Source of the DNA: Methylotenera_A sp040387515
GTDB taxonomy: Bacteria; Pseudomonadota; Gammaproteobacteria; Burkholderiales; Methylophilaceae
Reading direction: 5' to 3'
Length of the DNA stretch: 64,000 nt
NCBI GenBank assembly: GCA_040387515.1
Contig: JAZKDP010000005.1
Span: 1 to 64,000, forward strand
Numbering within the stretch: the first letter of the stretch is position 1; every line of letters begins with the position of its first letter. Under the pieces are notes generated by a model that did not search any database, had not been told where the DNA came from, and saw only the letters and a list, made by a program, of their open reading frames with translations. Below, in pieces: positions 24,549 through 34,404 of the stretch. A program made the position numbers and the translations under genes.

Positions 24549-26258
24549 ATGTTTAAAACCTTCTTCAATTACTACAAAATAAATCTTATTTTAATTAAAA
24601 ACTCTCACCGTGTTTTAGCACTAATGTTGCTGTCGCTGCATGCTTTTTTAATTTTGGGTAACGGGGAAGATTATTTAAAACAAACACTTTTCTTAGGCAC
24701 ATATGCCTTGTTTCTATTATGGCAACCCATTTGGCGTAGCACAGAAAAACTTTCGCGGCCTGCGCTCGCACTTTTTATTGGCGTTGGATTCATTGGCTTT
24801 TTTTATACCAATTGGTGGTTAACGGCACTTTGGTTAGCCATTTTATTTGGCTTGCTGGGTGGGCGAATTTTTTCAGATGAAGCCAAAGCTAATCGGATTA
24901 TTCATATTTTGGCGGCGAGTTATTTGCTGTCTATGTTGTTGTTATGGGTTGTGCCAAAGCTGCTCAGCGCCTCTAGCGATCTAGAAGCAGCTACTTTTGT
25001 CATTCGCTATTTCATTCCATTATTACCACTTTCTATCTTATTCATCAGCAATCAATCCAGCAAATCCGGTCAATTACCCGTTCTAGACTTTTTCTACACA
25101 TTATTACTGATGCTGGTCGCGTTAATCTTGGTACTAGGCAGTTACGCAATTGGTACGCTAAATACGGTTAATTACATACAAGTGATGTTTATCACGATAT
25201 TCAGTCTGGCGTTTGCGTTAATGGCATTCAGTTTGCTATGGCAGCCCAGCACACGTTTTTCTGGCGTTGAGCTTTTGATGTCGCGCTATTTATTAAGTAT
25301 TGGTATGCCATTTGAAAAATGGGTCAAAAGCATTGCATCCTTAGGTGAGATTGAGTCAACTCCTAACGGCTTTGTGCAGGCCGCGATGATTGAAATGACT
25401 TCGCTACCGTGGGTTTCTGGCGTTTCTTGGTTGGCGGATGAAACGCAGGGTAAATTGGGTGAGTCTTCTAAACACCAAACCAATTTTAGCTTTAAAGATT
25501 TCCACATGACATTACATACCAACTGGCAAATTTCGCCCGCTTTATATGTGCATGTAAAATTATTAACCCAAATTATGGGTGAGTTTTATGATGCCAAGCG
25601 ACGGGAAGAAACCTTGCGCCAAAATGCTTATATGCAGGCATTTTATGAAACAGGCTCACGCTTAACACATGATATTAAAAATATTTTGCAATCAGTTGGT
25701 ACGCTGGTTTCTGCGGCCGAACAAACTGAAGATAAGGATAACGCAGCGCTACTTCAATTAATTCGCAAGCAATTGCCCGTATTAAATCAGCGCATCGCTG
25801 CAACTTTAGACAAGCTCAAAGCCCCAAATGAGGATAAAAAGCGTGTGGAAAAAATGTCTTCCTGGTGGAAAAATCTGCAATTACGACACACACAGGATCA
25901 TATCGAATTTAAGGTAAGCGAATTGCCTAAACAAGATATTAATGCAGAAGTGCTAGATAGCGTATTGGATAACTTACTGAATAACGCATTAGAAAAAGCG
26001 AAATATCAACCAGACACTCTCATTAAAGTTGAGATGCACCACGATAACGAGCGTTTTTGTATTGATGTGACTGATACAGGCAAAGCGATAGATGCGGCAA
26101 TCGCACATGATTTATTTAAAAAGCACATTGCCTCACATAATGGTTTAGGCGTTGGTTTATATCATGCGGCACAGGACGCCAAACAGGCAGGTTACGATTT
26201 AAGTTTAGATAGCAATGTGCATGGCGCAGTGCGATTTAGAGTGCAGTTAACCGATTAA
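24549..26258 (+). CDS. Orphan membrane-bound sensor histidine kinase
   Basis: This 569-residue protein has about seven or eight hydrophobic helices in the first 230 residues. A GAF-like cytoplasmic linker follows, then a kinase core. The phospho-acceptor region is THDIKNILQSVG (H374), an HDxKN form rather than the common HExRxP. The N box DNLLNNALEKAK and the G box HNGLGVGLYHAAQ mark the ATPase domain. HDxKN H-boxes are typical of the PrsK-type kinases of PEP-CTERM/exosortase systems, but no such genes are in this window, so that link is a hypothesis. No response regulator is adjacent. It is divergent from the prepilin-like gene. Confidence 0.85.
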   Translation: MFKTFFNYYKINLILIKNSHRVLALMLLSLHAFLILGNGEDYLKQTLFLGTYALFLLWQPIWRSTEKLSRPALALFIGVGFIGFFYTNWWLTALWLAILFGLLGGRIFSDEAKANRIIHILAASYLLSMLLLWVVPKLLSASSDLEAATFVIRYFIPLLPLSILFISNQSSKSGQLPVLDFFYTLLLMLVALILVLGSYAIGTLNTVNYIQVMFITIFSLAFALMAFSLLWQPSTRFSGVELLMSRYLLSIGMPFEKWVKSIASLGEIESTPNGFVQAAMIEMTSLPWVSGVSWLADETQGKLGESSKHQTNFSFKDFHMTLHTNWQISPALYVHVKLLTQIMGEFYDAKRREETLRQNAYMQAFYETGSRLTHDIKNILQSVGTLVSAAEQTEDKDNAALLQLIRKQLPVLNQRIAATLDKLKAPNEDKKRVEKMSSWWKNLQLRHTQDHIEFKVSELPKQDINAEVLDSVLDNLLNNALEKAKYQPDTLIKVEMHHDNERFCIDVTDTGKAIDAAIAHDLFKKHIASHNGLGVGLYHAAQDAKQAGYDLSLDSNVHGAVRFRVQLTD

Positions 26259-26327
26259 AAACGTGTTAATTTCTAACTGTTTGATTGGCTAAATTTGAGT
26301 TTTAACTGAGTTGGATTTATTCAAATT

Positions 26328-26358
26328 TAATGTGTCTGTAAATTTTACAGACACATTA
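26328..26358. terminator. Stem-loop between convergent genes
   Basis: TAATGTGTCTGTAA (26328-26341) and TTACAGACACATTA (26345-26358) form a 14-bp perfect stem in the gap between the convergent kinase and ccsB genes. There is no long T-run on either side, so it may act as a weak terminator or as a transcript-end stabiliser. Confidence 0.6.
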
Positions 26359-26392
26359 GCAAACACATTAAAATTCGTATTAAAGATTGTTA

Positions 26393-27538
26393 TTAAAGCT
26401 CGCCGTAAGAGTGCAAACCGCTTAAAAACATATTCACACCTAAAAATGCAAAGGTTGTCACTAATAAGCCAACCAATGCCCACCAAGCCAACACTGGGCC
26501 ACGCAAGCCTTTAATCATGCGTAGATGTAACCAAGCGGCGTAATTCAACCACACAATTAATGCCCACGTTTCTTTAGGATCCCAACTCCAGTACCCGCCC
26601 CACGCTTCTGCTGCCCACATTGCACCTAAAATAGTCGCAATTGTAAAAAACGCAAAGCCGACTGAAATAGATTTATACATCAAATCATCCAGCACCTCTA
26701 AGCTTGGCAAACGGTTGGCAAGTATGCCTTTTTTTGCCAGTAAATAAGCACTTCCCACCATCGCTGCCAGTGAAAAAGCACCATAACCGATAAAATTGGC
26801 AGGCACATGAATTTTCATCCAATAGCTTTGCAACGCAGGTACCAGCGGCTGAATTTCGTCGGCACCACGGCTAAACCTGTACCAGAGAATAAACACTACC
26901 GCTGCATTGATAATCAGCAATACAAAACCGCCAAGCTGCTTGGTATTAAATTTATCTTCGTAATGCAAATACAAAAGCGATGTAATTAAACAGAATAAAA
27001 TAAACACTTCATACAAGTTGCTAATTGGAATATGCCCAACATCAGGCGCGATCAAATAAGACTCATACCAGCGCACCATTAACCCGACAAAACCAAACAA
27101 TACTGCGCTCCAAGTTAATGCTGACGCCACTCGGCCAGCAAAATCACTGCGCTTAAATAGGGCAAACCAATAGGTAAACATAGCTAAAATAAACAGCACA
27201 TTCATCCACATGATGGCTGATTGACTAGAAATGAGAAACTTTAAGAAGAAAGCCTGTGTGGCGCGTGCTTGTTCGCCGTGATACAAACTAATGGAAATTA
27301 AGCTAATGACGCCAACACCAATTACCAACTTGGCCAAGTTTTTCCAGCGCCAACCTAAGTAACTAAATACAATCGCCGCGCCAAACAAAAAACTCTCTTC
27401 ATATATATCCATATGGTGCGAATATTTGCTGTATGCGAATATGGCCCCGGCCATCAACAGAATGGCGTACAACCAATCTTGCACCTTCAACGTTTGCCAC
27501 AATGTTTTAGGCGTAAAACTTAATGCATCTGTGTTCAT
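26393..27538 (-). CDS. ccsB: CcsB-type cytochrome c biogenesis protein (ResC/CcsA family)
   Basis: This is the haem-handling membrane subunit of system II cytochrome c maturation; it presents haem to apocytochromes at the periplasmic face. The 381-residue protein has eight or more helices and the WWD-type haem-binding segment GGYWSWDPKETWALIVWL. Conserved histidines occur in the flanking periplasmic loops. It is encoded 36 bp after resB, with which it forms a two-protein synthetase. Substrates encoded in this window include cytochrome c1 and c4. Confidence 0.94.
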   Translation of the reverse strand: MNTDALSFTPKTLWQTLKVQDWLYAILLMAGAIFAYSKYSHHMDIYEESFLFGAAIVFSYLGWRWKNLAKLVIGVGVISLISISLYHGEQARATQAFFLKFLISSQSAIMWMNVLFILAMFTYWFALFKRSDFAGRVASALTWSAVLFGFVGLMVRWYESYLIAPDVGHIPISNLYEVFILFCLITSLLYLHYEDKFNTKQLGGFVLLIINAAVVFILWYRFSRGADEIQPLVPALQSYWMKIHVPANFIGYGAFSLAAMVGSAYLLAKKGILANRLPSLEVLDDLMYKSISVGFAFFTIATILGAMWAAEAWGGYWSWDPKETWALIVWLNYAAWLHLRMIKGLRGPVLAWWALVGLLVTTFAFLGVNMFLSGLHSYGEL

Positions 27539-27574
27539 GATTGCTTCCTTGATTTGACCTACGCGCTTACTTTA

Positions 27575-29539
27575 TTAAGAAAGTAGCTGGCCTAATTGTT
27601 TTCTTGTTCGTTCAAATTCTTGTTCAAAATCTAAATTTTTGCGATTCGACGACATCGCAAATATCACCTCATCTGCTTTGACTAATAACCATATCCGACG
27701 TTCACGAATATAGAACATCGCAAAAATACCCAGCACTAACAACACAGAGCCCAAATATACCCATTTTTGCCCTGGAGACTTGGTTAGCTGGAAGCCGCTG
27801 GCTTCTACGTGTTTAAAATCAACCAGTTGCAAATAATATGGGGTGCCATAAAAAAACGTATCGCTGAAAGCATTTAAGCTATCTTGCAGCATGACTCGCA
27901 CTTTATCATCAAACACTAATGGTTTCTTATTCGCTTGTATAAGGCTTAAATTATAAGCTTCGAACGCAGCTGAGTTCAGCATTTTAATATACGTTTGCGC
28001 GGCCTTTTCACGCTGTGGCACTGGTACTGCTGTTTCAATCACTTTAGCAAGATTGGTATAACCGCCATCCGCAAAAGTATTTAATAACTGAACTACACTA
28101 CCCTCAAACTGAGCTTGTAGCTGCGGGTCTTTTGTTTGCATATTGGCGACTAATTTTTTGGCGATAGTTGGATACAGCTTGCTATCCAACATAGCTGCGC
28201 GGAAGCGCATAAACCCACCCATTTCAAAATCATCATCCACAGGAATACGCAAATATTTAAAATCTTCTTGCACGGTTTCGCGCATGCCAGAAATGAAATA
28301 AGACTTACCATCTAACTGCATCGGCTGCATATAAGTCACATATTCACGCGCTTGGCCTGCTGTATTGCGCAGTTTATAAGTGATGTTAGGGCCAACATTG
28401 CGTGGCTTGCCTTTGCCATCTGGCGTTAAATTTAAAATATTAAATTTGCGAAACTCATTAAATTCAACGATTAATTGGTCTTCACCTTCGCCAATTAAGG
28501 TTTTTCTGAAAATCTCACCATCCAGCGGTGTTGTTTCTGCATTCGGCTTGCTTAAATCCCACATTTTAAAATTAACGGTTGAACCGCCATCTTGAAAATC
28601 CGACTGGTAAATAGCGATGCCTTTATACACCAGGGGATGATTCACGCTAATAGTTCTTTTCAGCGGTTCTTTTAAATCATTGTCCGTAATCTCAATATCA
28701 CTTTCAAACGATTTGGGTTGGCCTGTGGCGTAATGCTCAATGCGGAAATCTTTTAGCGTGACTCTAAAGGGCAGCTCTTGCACCAAATAACCATCACGCA
28801 CCCGCACAAAGGCCACGTCATCACTCATTCCTTCAGGCAACGTCATGTTCGCGCGAAATGAAGCATTGCTATCACCTAGCCGACTGATTGCAGGCACTTG
28901 GCTTTCTGGAATATCTAATACTTCAATCTTTTTATTACCTAACATTTCTTGTATTTGAAATGGCAAATTACCATCTAACAATCCGCCAAAGAAAATAATC
29001 ACCATCGCTACATGGGTAAAAATGTAGCCCAAACGCTGATGCGTGCCTGCTTTAGCGGCAATTAACTCATCGCCATTTTGTTGCGTTTTAAATTTAAACT
29101 TGAAGCCTTGCGCAGTTAAATATTGTGCAAGTTTATTTTTCGTATCGGCAATACTTGCTGACTGATTACTTGAATAAGCAAAACTGGCTTTATGGCTAAA
29201 TGCGCGCAGTGATTTTTCTGCTGCATGCTCTTTAAAAGTTTTCCATTCACGCACCATCAACGGGCTATTGCGGTAAATACACAAACTGGTCGAAATCACC
29301 AAAAACAGCAGAATGACCAAAAACCACATCGCATGATAAACATCGAACAAACCCAGCTTTTCAAACGCCTCAAACCAAAACTGGCCAAATTTGATAATGT
29401 AATTTTCGTACGGCTCGTTTTGTTTTAATACAGTGCCGATGATAGAAGCAATACCTAATACAGTAAGCATGCTCACGGCAAAGCGCATAGAACTTAACAG
29501 TTCGTAAAAGCGTTGATGAATAGTGGTTGGTGGTTTCAA
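27575..29539 (-). CDS. resB: ResB-type cytochrome c biogenesis protein
   Basis: This is the Ccs1/ResB partner of the haem synthetase. The 654-residue protein has three N-terminal helices, beginning with RFYELLSSMRFAVSMLTVL (the RFxxxL-SMR start typical of ResB). A long periplasmic domain spans about residues 210-585, and a last helix (WVYLGSVLLVLGIFAMFYI) is followed by the basic ERRIW motif. The order cytochrome c4, resB, ccsB on one strand is common in betaproteobacteria. Confidence 0.93.
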   Translation of the reverse strand: MKPPTTIHQRFYELLSSMRFAVSMLTVLGIASIIGTVLKQNEPYENYIIKFGQFWFEAFEKLGLFDVYHAMWFLVILLFLVISTSLCIYRNSPLMVREWKTFKEHAAEKSLRAFSHKASFAYSSNQSASIADTKNKLAQYLTAQGFKFKFKTQQNGDELIAAKAGTHQRLGYIFTHVAMVIIFFGGLLDGNLPFQIQEMLGNKKIEVLDIPESQVPAISRLGDSNASFRANMTLPEGMSDDVAFVRVRDGYLVQELPFRVTLKDFRIEHYATGQPKSFESDIEITDNDLKEPLKRTISVNHPLVYKGIAIYQSDFQDGGSTVNFKMWDLSKPNAETTPLDGEIFRKTLIGEGEDQLIVEFNEFRKFNILNLTPDGKGKPRNVGPNITYKLRNTAGQAREYVTYMQPMQLDGKSYFISGMRETVQEDFKYLRIPVDDDFEMGGFMRFRAAMLDSKLYPTIAKKLVANMQTKDPQLQAQFEGSVVQLLNTFADGGYTNLAKVIETAVPVPQREKAAQTYIKMLNSAAFEAYNLSLIQANKKPLVFDDKVRVMLQDSLNAFSDTFFYGTPYYLQLVDFKHVEASGFQLTKSPGQKWVYLGSVLLVLGIFAMFYIRERRIWLLVKADEVIFAMSSNRKNLDFEQEFERTRKQLGQLLS

Positions 29540-29635
29540 GGTTTGACTTTAACGCTGACTATAGCAAGTTGGAGGACATGAAAATTTAAACGGCAATTTA
29601 AACATGAAATGGTTGGCGAAATGTAGTGATAATTT

Positions 29636-29670
29636 CCATTTAAAGGTGATTAAAAGTCACCTTTAAATGG
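29636..29670 (-). terminator. Stem-loop after cytochrome c4
   Basis: CCATTTAAAGGTGA (29636-29649) pairs perfectly over 14 bp with TCACCTTTAAATGG (29657-29670) around a 7-nt loop, 11 bp past the c4 stop. The bases following on the minus strand (AAATTATC) are not a T-run, so intrinsic termination is uncertain; it may be an RNA-stabilising hairpin. Confidence 0.65.
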
Positions 29671-29681
29671 ACACAGCCTAA

Positions 29682-30377
29682 TTAACGCAGGCCTTGCATG
29701 TAATCCGCTACTGCATGCATTTCCGCATCAGTCATTTTGGTTGCGATGACCGCCATCATTGGTGCGTTAGCACGCTCACCAGTACGGAAAGTTTTTAACT
29801 GCTGATAAGTGTAATCCGCATGCTGACCTGCCAGGCCTGGGAATTGTTTAGGAAGGCCTGCGCCGTTTGCACCATGACACGATGCACATGCTGGCACACT
29901 CGTTTTAGCAATACCGCCACGATAAATTTTTTCACCCAAAGAGCCTACACCATTGGTTTTAGCTTTCGCCAACGTTTGTTTTTGCCCAGCAAAATAAGTC
30001 GCTAAGTTCTTCATATCTTCAGGTGTTAAGTTGGCTACCATGCCAGTCATCACCGCATTGGTGCGCTTACCATCTTTAAACTCAGCTAATTGTTTGAGCA
30101 AATACTCGGGATGTTGGCCTGCCAATTTAGGGTTCAAACTAATGACGCTATTACCATCAGGCGCGTGACAGGCTGCACATACGCCCTGCACGATTTGTTC
30201 CGCCGTTTGCTTACTTGCTACAACTGGTGTCGCTTGTTTTGTTGCAGGTGATTTTGAGGTTGTTTCCGCAAAGCATTGTGATGCGAACAAACTAGCCACT
30301 ACAAAAGCCAAAACATTGACATATTTAACACTATTGCTTAACGCACTTTTAATATTGGCAAAAACTTTGGTAAACAT
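29682..30377 (-). CDS. Dihaem cytochrome c4
   Basis: This periplasmic dihaem electron carrier passes electrons from bc1 to terminal oxidases. The 231-residue protein has a long signal peptide (hydrophobic core about 21-37, cleavage after CFA). Two homologous class I cytochrome c domains follow, with haem sites CAACH (67-71) and CASCH (164-168). Each domain repeats PKLAGQHPEYLLKQL or FPGLAGQHADYTYQQL, and Met ligands lie downstream in each half. It precedes resB and ccsB in the same direction. Confidence 0.95.
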   Translation of the reverse strand: MFTKVFANIKSALSNSVKYVNVLAFVVASLFASQCFAETTSKSPATKQATPVVASKQTAEQIVQGVCAACHAPDGNSVISLNPKLAGQHPEYLLKQLAEFKDGKRTNAVMTGMVANLTPEDMKNLATYFAGQKQTLAKAKTNGVGSLGEKIYRGGIAKTSVPACASCHGANGAGLPKQFPGLAGQHADYTYQQLKTFRTGERANAPMMAVIATKMTDAEMHAVADYMQGLR

Positions 30378-30476
30378 TTTAAAACTTTCCTAACTATTTA
30401 ATTATCTTAATATTTTATCAAAAATCAGCTGTTCGTGATAGCATTTATGCCTTAAGTTTCACTGACAAAATATCTA

Positions 30477-31121
30477 ATGCCGCTATTTCAAAATGCCACT
30501 TTTTTCATCTCCGCCCATCACCTACGCGATTTACCGCCTGCCTCAGGTATTGAAGTCGCTTTTGCAGGTCGCTCAAACGCAGGCAAATCCAGCGCATTAA
30601 ATACGCTCGCCAACCACAATCGTTTGGCCTTTGTCAGCAAACAGCCCGGACGGACGCAACTCATTAACTTTTTTACGCTAGGCAATGATAGACATTTAGT
30701 CGATTTACCCGGCTACGGCTACGCCAAAGTACCCGAAAGCATGCGCGCGCATTGGCAAAGTGTATTGGCCCGTTATTTATCCGAGCGCACCAGCTTAGGT
30801 GGTTTAGTTTTGGTAATGGATAGCCGACATCCACTCACACCGCTGGATCGCCAAATGCTGGATTGGTTTTGCCCCAGTGGTAAACCCGTGCATGTTTTAT
30901 TAACTAAATCAGATAAATTATCACGCGGTGAAGCGGGATTAACGCTGGCGAAAGTGCGTAAAGAGCTGTTAGAAACTTGGGACAAAACCTATGGCAGCAA
31001 TTGCACAGTGCAACTATTCTCAAGCTCTAAAAAATTAGGGGTAGAAGAGGCTGAGAAAGTGATTGGCAAATGGCTGTTTGCAGTTGAGGATGAGGCAAGT
31101 GAACAAGGCAAAAATATATGA
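30477..31121 (+). CDS. engB: EngB/YsxC/YihA ribosome biogenesis GTPase
   Basis: This essential small GTPase is needed for late assembly of the 50S subunit and cell division. The 214-residue protein has G1 GRSNAGKSS, the switch region QPGRTQ, G3 DLPGYGYAKV and G4 TKSDK, all characteristic of EngB. It is divergent from cytochrome c4 and shares an ATGA stop/start overlap with the cupin gene downstream. Confidence 0.97.
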   Translation: MPLFQNATFFISAHHLRDLPPASGIEVAFAGRSNAGKSSALNTLANHNRLAFVSKQPGRTQLINFFTLGNDRHLVDLPGYGYAKVPESMRAHWQSVLARYLSERTSLGGLVLVMDSRHPLTPLDRQMLDWFCPSGKPVHVLLTKSDKLSRGEAGLTLAKVRKELLETWDKTYGSNCTVQLFSSSKKLGVEEAEKVIGKWLFAVEDEASEQGKNI

Positions 31122-31549
31122 TAAAACCAACCATATGGTTCGCAACACTCCTTTTATTGAGTCTTGCCAGCAATACAACCTTGGCGTTAGAAGCATCGCA
31201 AAACATCACTGTTACGCCGCTATTAAAAACCACAACTAGCTGGAACGGCGTGCCGTTAGCTTACCCAAACGGTCAGGCAGAAATCACTGGCATGCTGGTA
31301 GAAATTGCGGTGGGTGGAGAAACTGGTTGGCATTTGCATGCGGTACCATCGTTTGGCATGATGCTCGAAGGCAGCTTAGAAGTCTCGCTGAAAGACGGCA
31401 CTACTAAAACGTTACATGCAGGCGATGCGCTAGCTGAGGTGGTCAATACGCTACATAACGGCCGCAACATTGGCAACAAGCCTGTAAAAATCGTGGTGTT
31501 TTATGCAGGTGCGTCGGGCAGCCAGCTCACAGAAAAACTGCAGCCTTAA
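31118..31549 (+). CDS. Periplasmic cupin-domain protein
   Basis: This 143-residue protein has an N-terminal signal peptide (about residues 1-23, ending LALEA) and one cupin barrel. Cupin motif 1 is G-ETGWHLHAVPSFGMMLEG, with two metal-binding His and the Glu. Motif 2 is GDALAEVVNTLHNGRN, with the third His. The substrate is unknown; small secreted cupins are often metal-binding sugar- or dioxygenase-like proteins. It overlaps engB by 4 bp and is presumably co-translated, although the functional link is not obvious. Confidence 0.85.
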   Translation: MIKPTIWFATLLLLSLASNTTLALEASQNITVTPLLKTTTSWNGVPLAYPNGQAEITGMLVEIAVGGETGWHLHAVPSFGMMLEGSLEVSLKDGTTKTLHAGDALAEVVNTLHNGRNIGNKPVKIVVFYAGASGSQLTEKLQP

Positions 31550-31606
31550 TTTAGCCGCAAATTGTATATGCAAAAAGTTATGTACGAAAATAGTTAAGTC
31601 TTTTAG

Positions 31607-32356
31607 TTACTTCTTTAAAAACACCAAATCCCAAACGCCGTGACCTAATTTAATACCGCGATTTTCAAATTTTGTCAGCGGTCTATAACTCGGTTTTTCA
31701 GCATATTCTTGTGTTAAGTCAGTCGCCGTATTTTGCAATTGCGATTCAGCTTTCAACACGTCCAAAACCCATTCTGCGTATTCTTGCCAATCGGTTGCCA
31801 CGTGAATGTAAGCACCCACTTTCAATTTTGCACATAACTGCTTAATGAATCCCGCTTGAATCAAGCGACGTTTATGATGGCGTTTTTTATGCCAAGGATC
31901 CGGAAAGAAAATATGCACGCCATCCAAACTGGCATCAGCAATCATATGTTGCAGCACTTCCACCACGTCATGTTGAATCACACGAATATTGCTAATATTT
32001 CCTTCTTGTATCAGCTTAAGTAAACTACCAACTCCTGGCGTATGCACTTCTGCTGCTAAAAAATCACAACTCGGTAAAGTTTGGGCGATTTTGGCTGTAC
32101 TTTCACCCATACCAAAACCAATTTCCAAGATTTTCTTAGAGTCAGCTCGATTAAAAGTCGCATTTAAATCTAAGAGGTTTTCCGCATATTCAACACCAAA
32201 TTGCGGCCACACCTCTTGCAGCGCGCGCTCCTGACCTTTGGTTAATCGGCCTTGGCGCAGTACAAAGCTGCGGATGCGGCGATTCTTTAAATCGTTGTCT
32301 GGAGTTTCGTCCGAGGTTTTATTTAGTAATATTGGATTTTCAATCATGCCGCGCAT
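31607..32356 (-). CDS. trmB: TrmB, tRNA (guanine-N7-)-methyltransferase
   Basis: TrmB makes m7G46 in the variable loop of tRNAs. The 249-residue protein has the SAM-binding EIGFGMGEST and the family motif FFPDPWHKKRHHKRRL. The C-terminal SYRPLTKFENRGIKLGHGVWD is also present. There are two possible ATG starts three codons apart (32354 and 32345). It converges with the cupin gene and follows the MidA-type gene by 26 bp. Confidence 0.96.
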   Translation of the reverse strand: MRGMIENPILLNKTSDETPDNDLKNRRIRSFVLRQGRLTKGQERALQEVWPQFGVEYAENLLDLNATFNRADSKKILEIGFGMGESTAKIAQTLPSCDFLAAEVHTPGVGSLLKLIQEGNISNIRVIQHDVVEVLQHMIADASLDGVHIFFPDPWHKKRHHKRRLIQAGFIKQLCAKLKVGAYIHVATDWQEYAEWVLDVLKAESQLQNTATDLTQEYAEKPSYRPLTKFENRGIKLGHGVWDLVFLKK

Positions 32357-32382
32357 TATACTGAATTTAGACTCAATTTATT

Positions 32383-33573
32383 TCAAAGCATGTGTGCTTT
32401 ATCGCCACTTTTAAAGCCGATTAAATCGTTTGAAATGCCTTTACTCAACGCAATCACCTTAAATAACTCACCCATTTCGGCAGGCGAAAGCAATTTTTGC
32501 GCGGCAGTGGCAAGCGGAATATAGGCAGCGATATCGTTTGGCGAAGTTTCAGCTAATATTTCTAAAATCCCGCAATTCATCAAAAAACTGGCCTGATTAC
32601 AGTATCCCGCCAGACTTAACCCATTAGAAAGCCCAGCTTCTGCAATCGCAGTAAAATTCACATGCGCAGTCACATCCTGCAAGCCAACATTTATCAGCGG
32701 ATTGCTATGCGCTTGATGCCGATAATGACACATCAATGTACCTGTATTGCGCTGCGGATGATAGTACTCTGGCGCACCGAACCCATAATCCAACATTAAG
32801 ATGACGCCTTGTTTTAACGATTGCGCTAAACTTGCAATCAGCCCATTTGCCGCAGGGCAAACTTCTGTCAGATAATCATTTGGTAAAGAGTGTGTACTGA
32901 CTTCTTGAATTAAATCTACATCAGCTAGCGGATTATCTTGCCAAATAAGCTTTTGCTGTTCTGTATCATCAAACGTAACACCACGTTCAAGCCAACCCTG
33001 TTGTGATTGATAGATAAGATGCACAGGAATCGCGTCCAATACTTCATTACCAAATATCAAACCGACAAAATCGGTTGGCAGCGTATCTAGCCAAATCACA
33101 CGTCTAAATAGATCTGTAGATAATAACGCCTGCAAAGTCTCAAACTGAATTTGGCGCAAGTAATCACTTACTTCAAGAATATAATATTGTGCTGGCAATT
33201 GATCTAATCGCTGTAATTCGAGCAGTAAATCAGCAGCCAATTTGCCCGTACCCGCACCTAATTCCAAAATGTTGCCTTGTGTTTCCAGCATGATTTGTGC
33301 CGCCTGCCTTGCCAATGTCCGCGTAAAAAGAGGTGAGATTTGCGGTGCCGTGACAAAATCTCCACCACCTTTAATAGAATCCGCGAACTTAACTGAACCG
33401 CCGCTGTAATAACCTAGGCCTGGCGTATATAAAGCCATGTGCATAAACGTGGCAAAATCTATCCAGCCGCCTACCCCGTTAATTTTTTGCTGAATTAAAC
33501 TGGTTAACTCTTGGCTGCGACTTTGCGCTAATAGGTCTGGAATGGGTAGATTTAGATTTAATGATGAAGCCAT
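32383..33573 (-). CDS. MidA/NDUFAF7-family SAM-dependent methyltransferase
   Basis: This 396-residue protein belongs to the family of bacterial relatives of NDUFAF7, the arginine methyltransferase for a complex I subunit. It has GWIDFATFMHMALYTPGLGYYSGG near the N-terminus, SAM motif ILELGAGTGKLAADLL, and GNEVLDAIPVHL. MLDYGFGAPEYYHPQR follows in the catalytic half. The bacterial substrate is not established. It is divergent from the SDR gene (38 bp) and upstream of trmB. Confidence 0.88.
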   Translation of the reverse strand: MASSLNLNLPIPDLLAQSRSQELTSLIQQKINGVGGWIDFATFMHMALYTPGLGYYSGGSVKFADSIKGGGDFVTAPQISPLFTRTLARQAAQIMLETQGNILELGAGTGKLAADLLLELQRLDQLPAQYYILEVSDYLRQIQFETLQALLSTDLFRRVIWLDTLPTDFVGLIFGNEVLDAIPVHLIYQSQQGWLERGVTFDDTEQQKLIWQDNPLADVDLIQEVSTHSLPNDYLTEVCPAANGLIASLAQSLKQGVILMLDYGFGAPEYYHPQRNTGTLMCHYRHQAHSNPLINVGLQDVTAHVNFTAIAEAGLSNGLSLAGYCNQASFLMNCGILEILAETSPNDIAAYIPLATAAQKLLSPAEMGELFKVIALSKGISNDLIGFKSGDKAHML

Positions 33574-33611
33574 AAGCCATTATAATATTCGATTACTAAA
33601 GTGAGTAAAAA

Positions 33612-34379
33612 TTGAGCCAGTCTCTAGACAATAAAACCTTGAATAATAAAGTCGTGCTTATTACTGGCGGCGCAAAACGCGTAGGCGCAGCAATTTGTCG
33701 CGAGCTACATGCCTGCGGCGCACAACTGATGATTCACTATAAATCATCCACCAATGAAGCGCGCGCATTGCAGGCAGAGCTAAATTTGCAACGTGCGAAT
33801 TCTGTGGCGATTATTCAAGGCGATTTACTTAATACCGCGGTTTTACCTAGCTTGGTGCAAGAAACAGTTAAACATTTTGGCAAGTTAGATGTGTTAATTA
33901 ACAATGCATCCAGCTATTACGCCACTGAAATAGGCGCGATAACAGAAGACAACTGGCAGGATTTAATGGGCAGCAATCTAAAAGCACCGATGTTTTTAGC
34001 ACAAGCAGCTGCAACAGAATTGCGCAAAAGTCACGGCTGCATTGTGAATATTACCGATATGCACATTGAACGTCCGAAAAAAGGTTATGTGGTTTATAGC
34101 GTGGCTAAAGCAGGTTTAGTGACGCTTACCAAATCACTGGCACATGAATTAAGCCCCGAAGTACGCGTTAACGCAGTTGCGCCTGGGCCAGTACAATGGC
34201 CAGAAAATAATCCGCAATTTGATGAAGTGTATCGCCAACGCGTGATTTCACAAACTTTACTCAAACGTGTAGGCGAAGCATCAGACATTGCCAAAGCCGT
34301 CAAATTCTTAGTAGCCGATGCACCATTTATCACAGGCCATGTATTGGCGGTGGATGGCGGGCGGTCTTTAAATTTATAG
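33612..34379 (+). CDS. Pteridine reductase-like short-chain dehydrogenase (FolM type)
   Basis: This is a 255-residue classical SDR with the nucleotide-binding TGGAKRVGAAICR, where the Arg in TGxxxRxG suits NADP(H) and pteridine reductases. It also has NNASSYYATEIG and the catalytic Tyr/Lys in YSVAKAGLVTLTK. The family includes dihydromonapterin/dihydrofolate reductases such as FolM. The start is a TTG (33612-33614); no in-frame ATG or GTG exists nearby. The next gene, ttcA, begins 25 bp downstream. Confidence 0.85.
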   Translation: MSQSLDNKTLNNKVVLITGGAKRVGAAICRELHACGAQLMIHYKSSTNEARALQAELNLQRANSVAIIQGDLLNTAVLPSLVQETVKHFGKLDVLINNASSYYATEIGAITEDNWQDLMGSNLKAPMFLAQAAATELRKSHGCIVNITDMHIERPKKGYVVYSVAKAGLVTLTKSLAHELSPEVRVNAVAPGPVQWPENNPQFDEVYRQRVISQTLLKRVGEASDIAKAVKFLVADAPFITGHVLAVDGGRSLNL

Positions 34380-34404
34380 TTTCAAATATGAATAAACACT
34401 CAAT

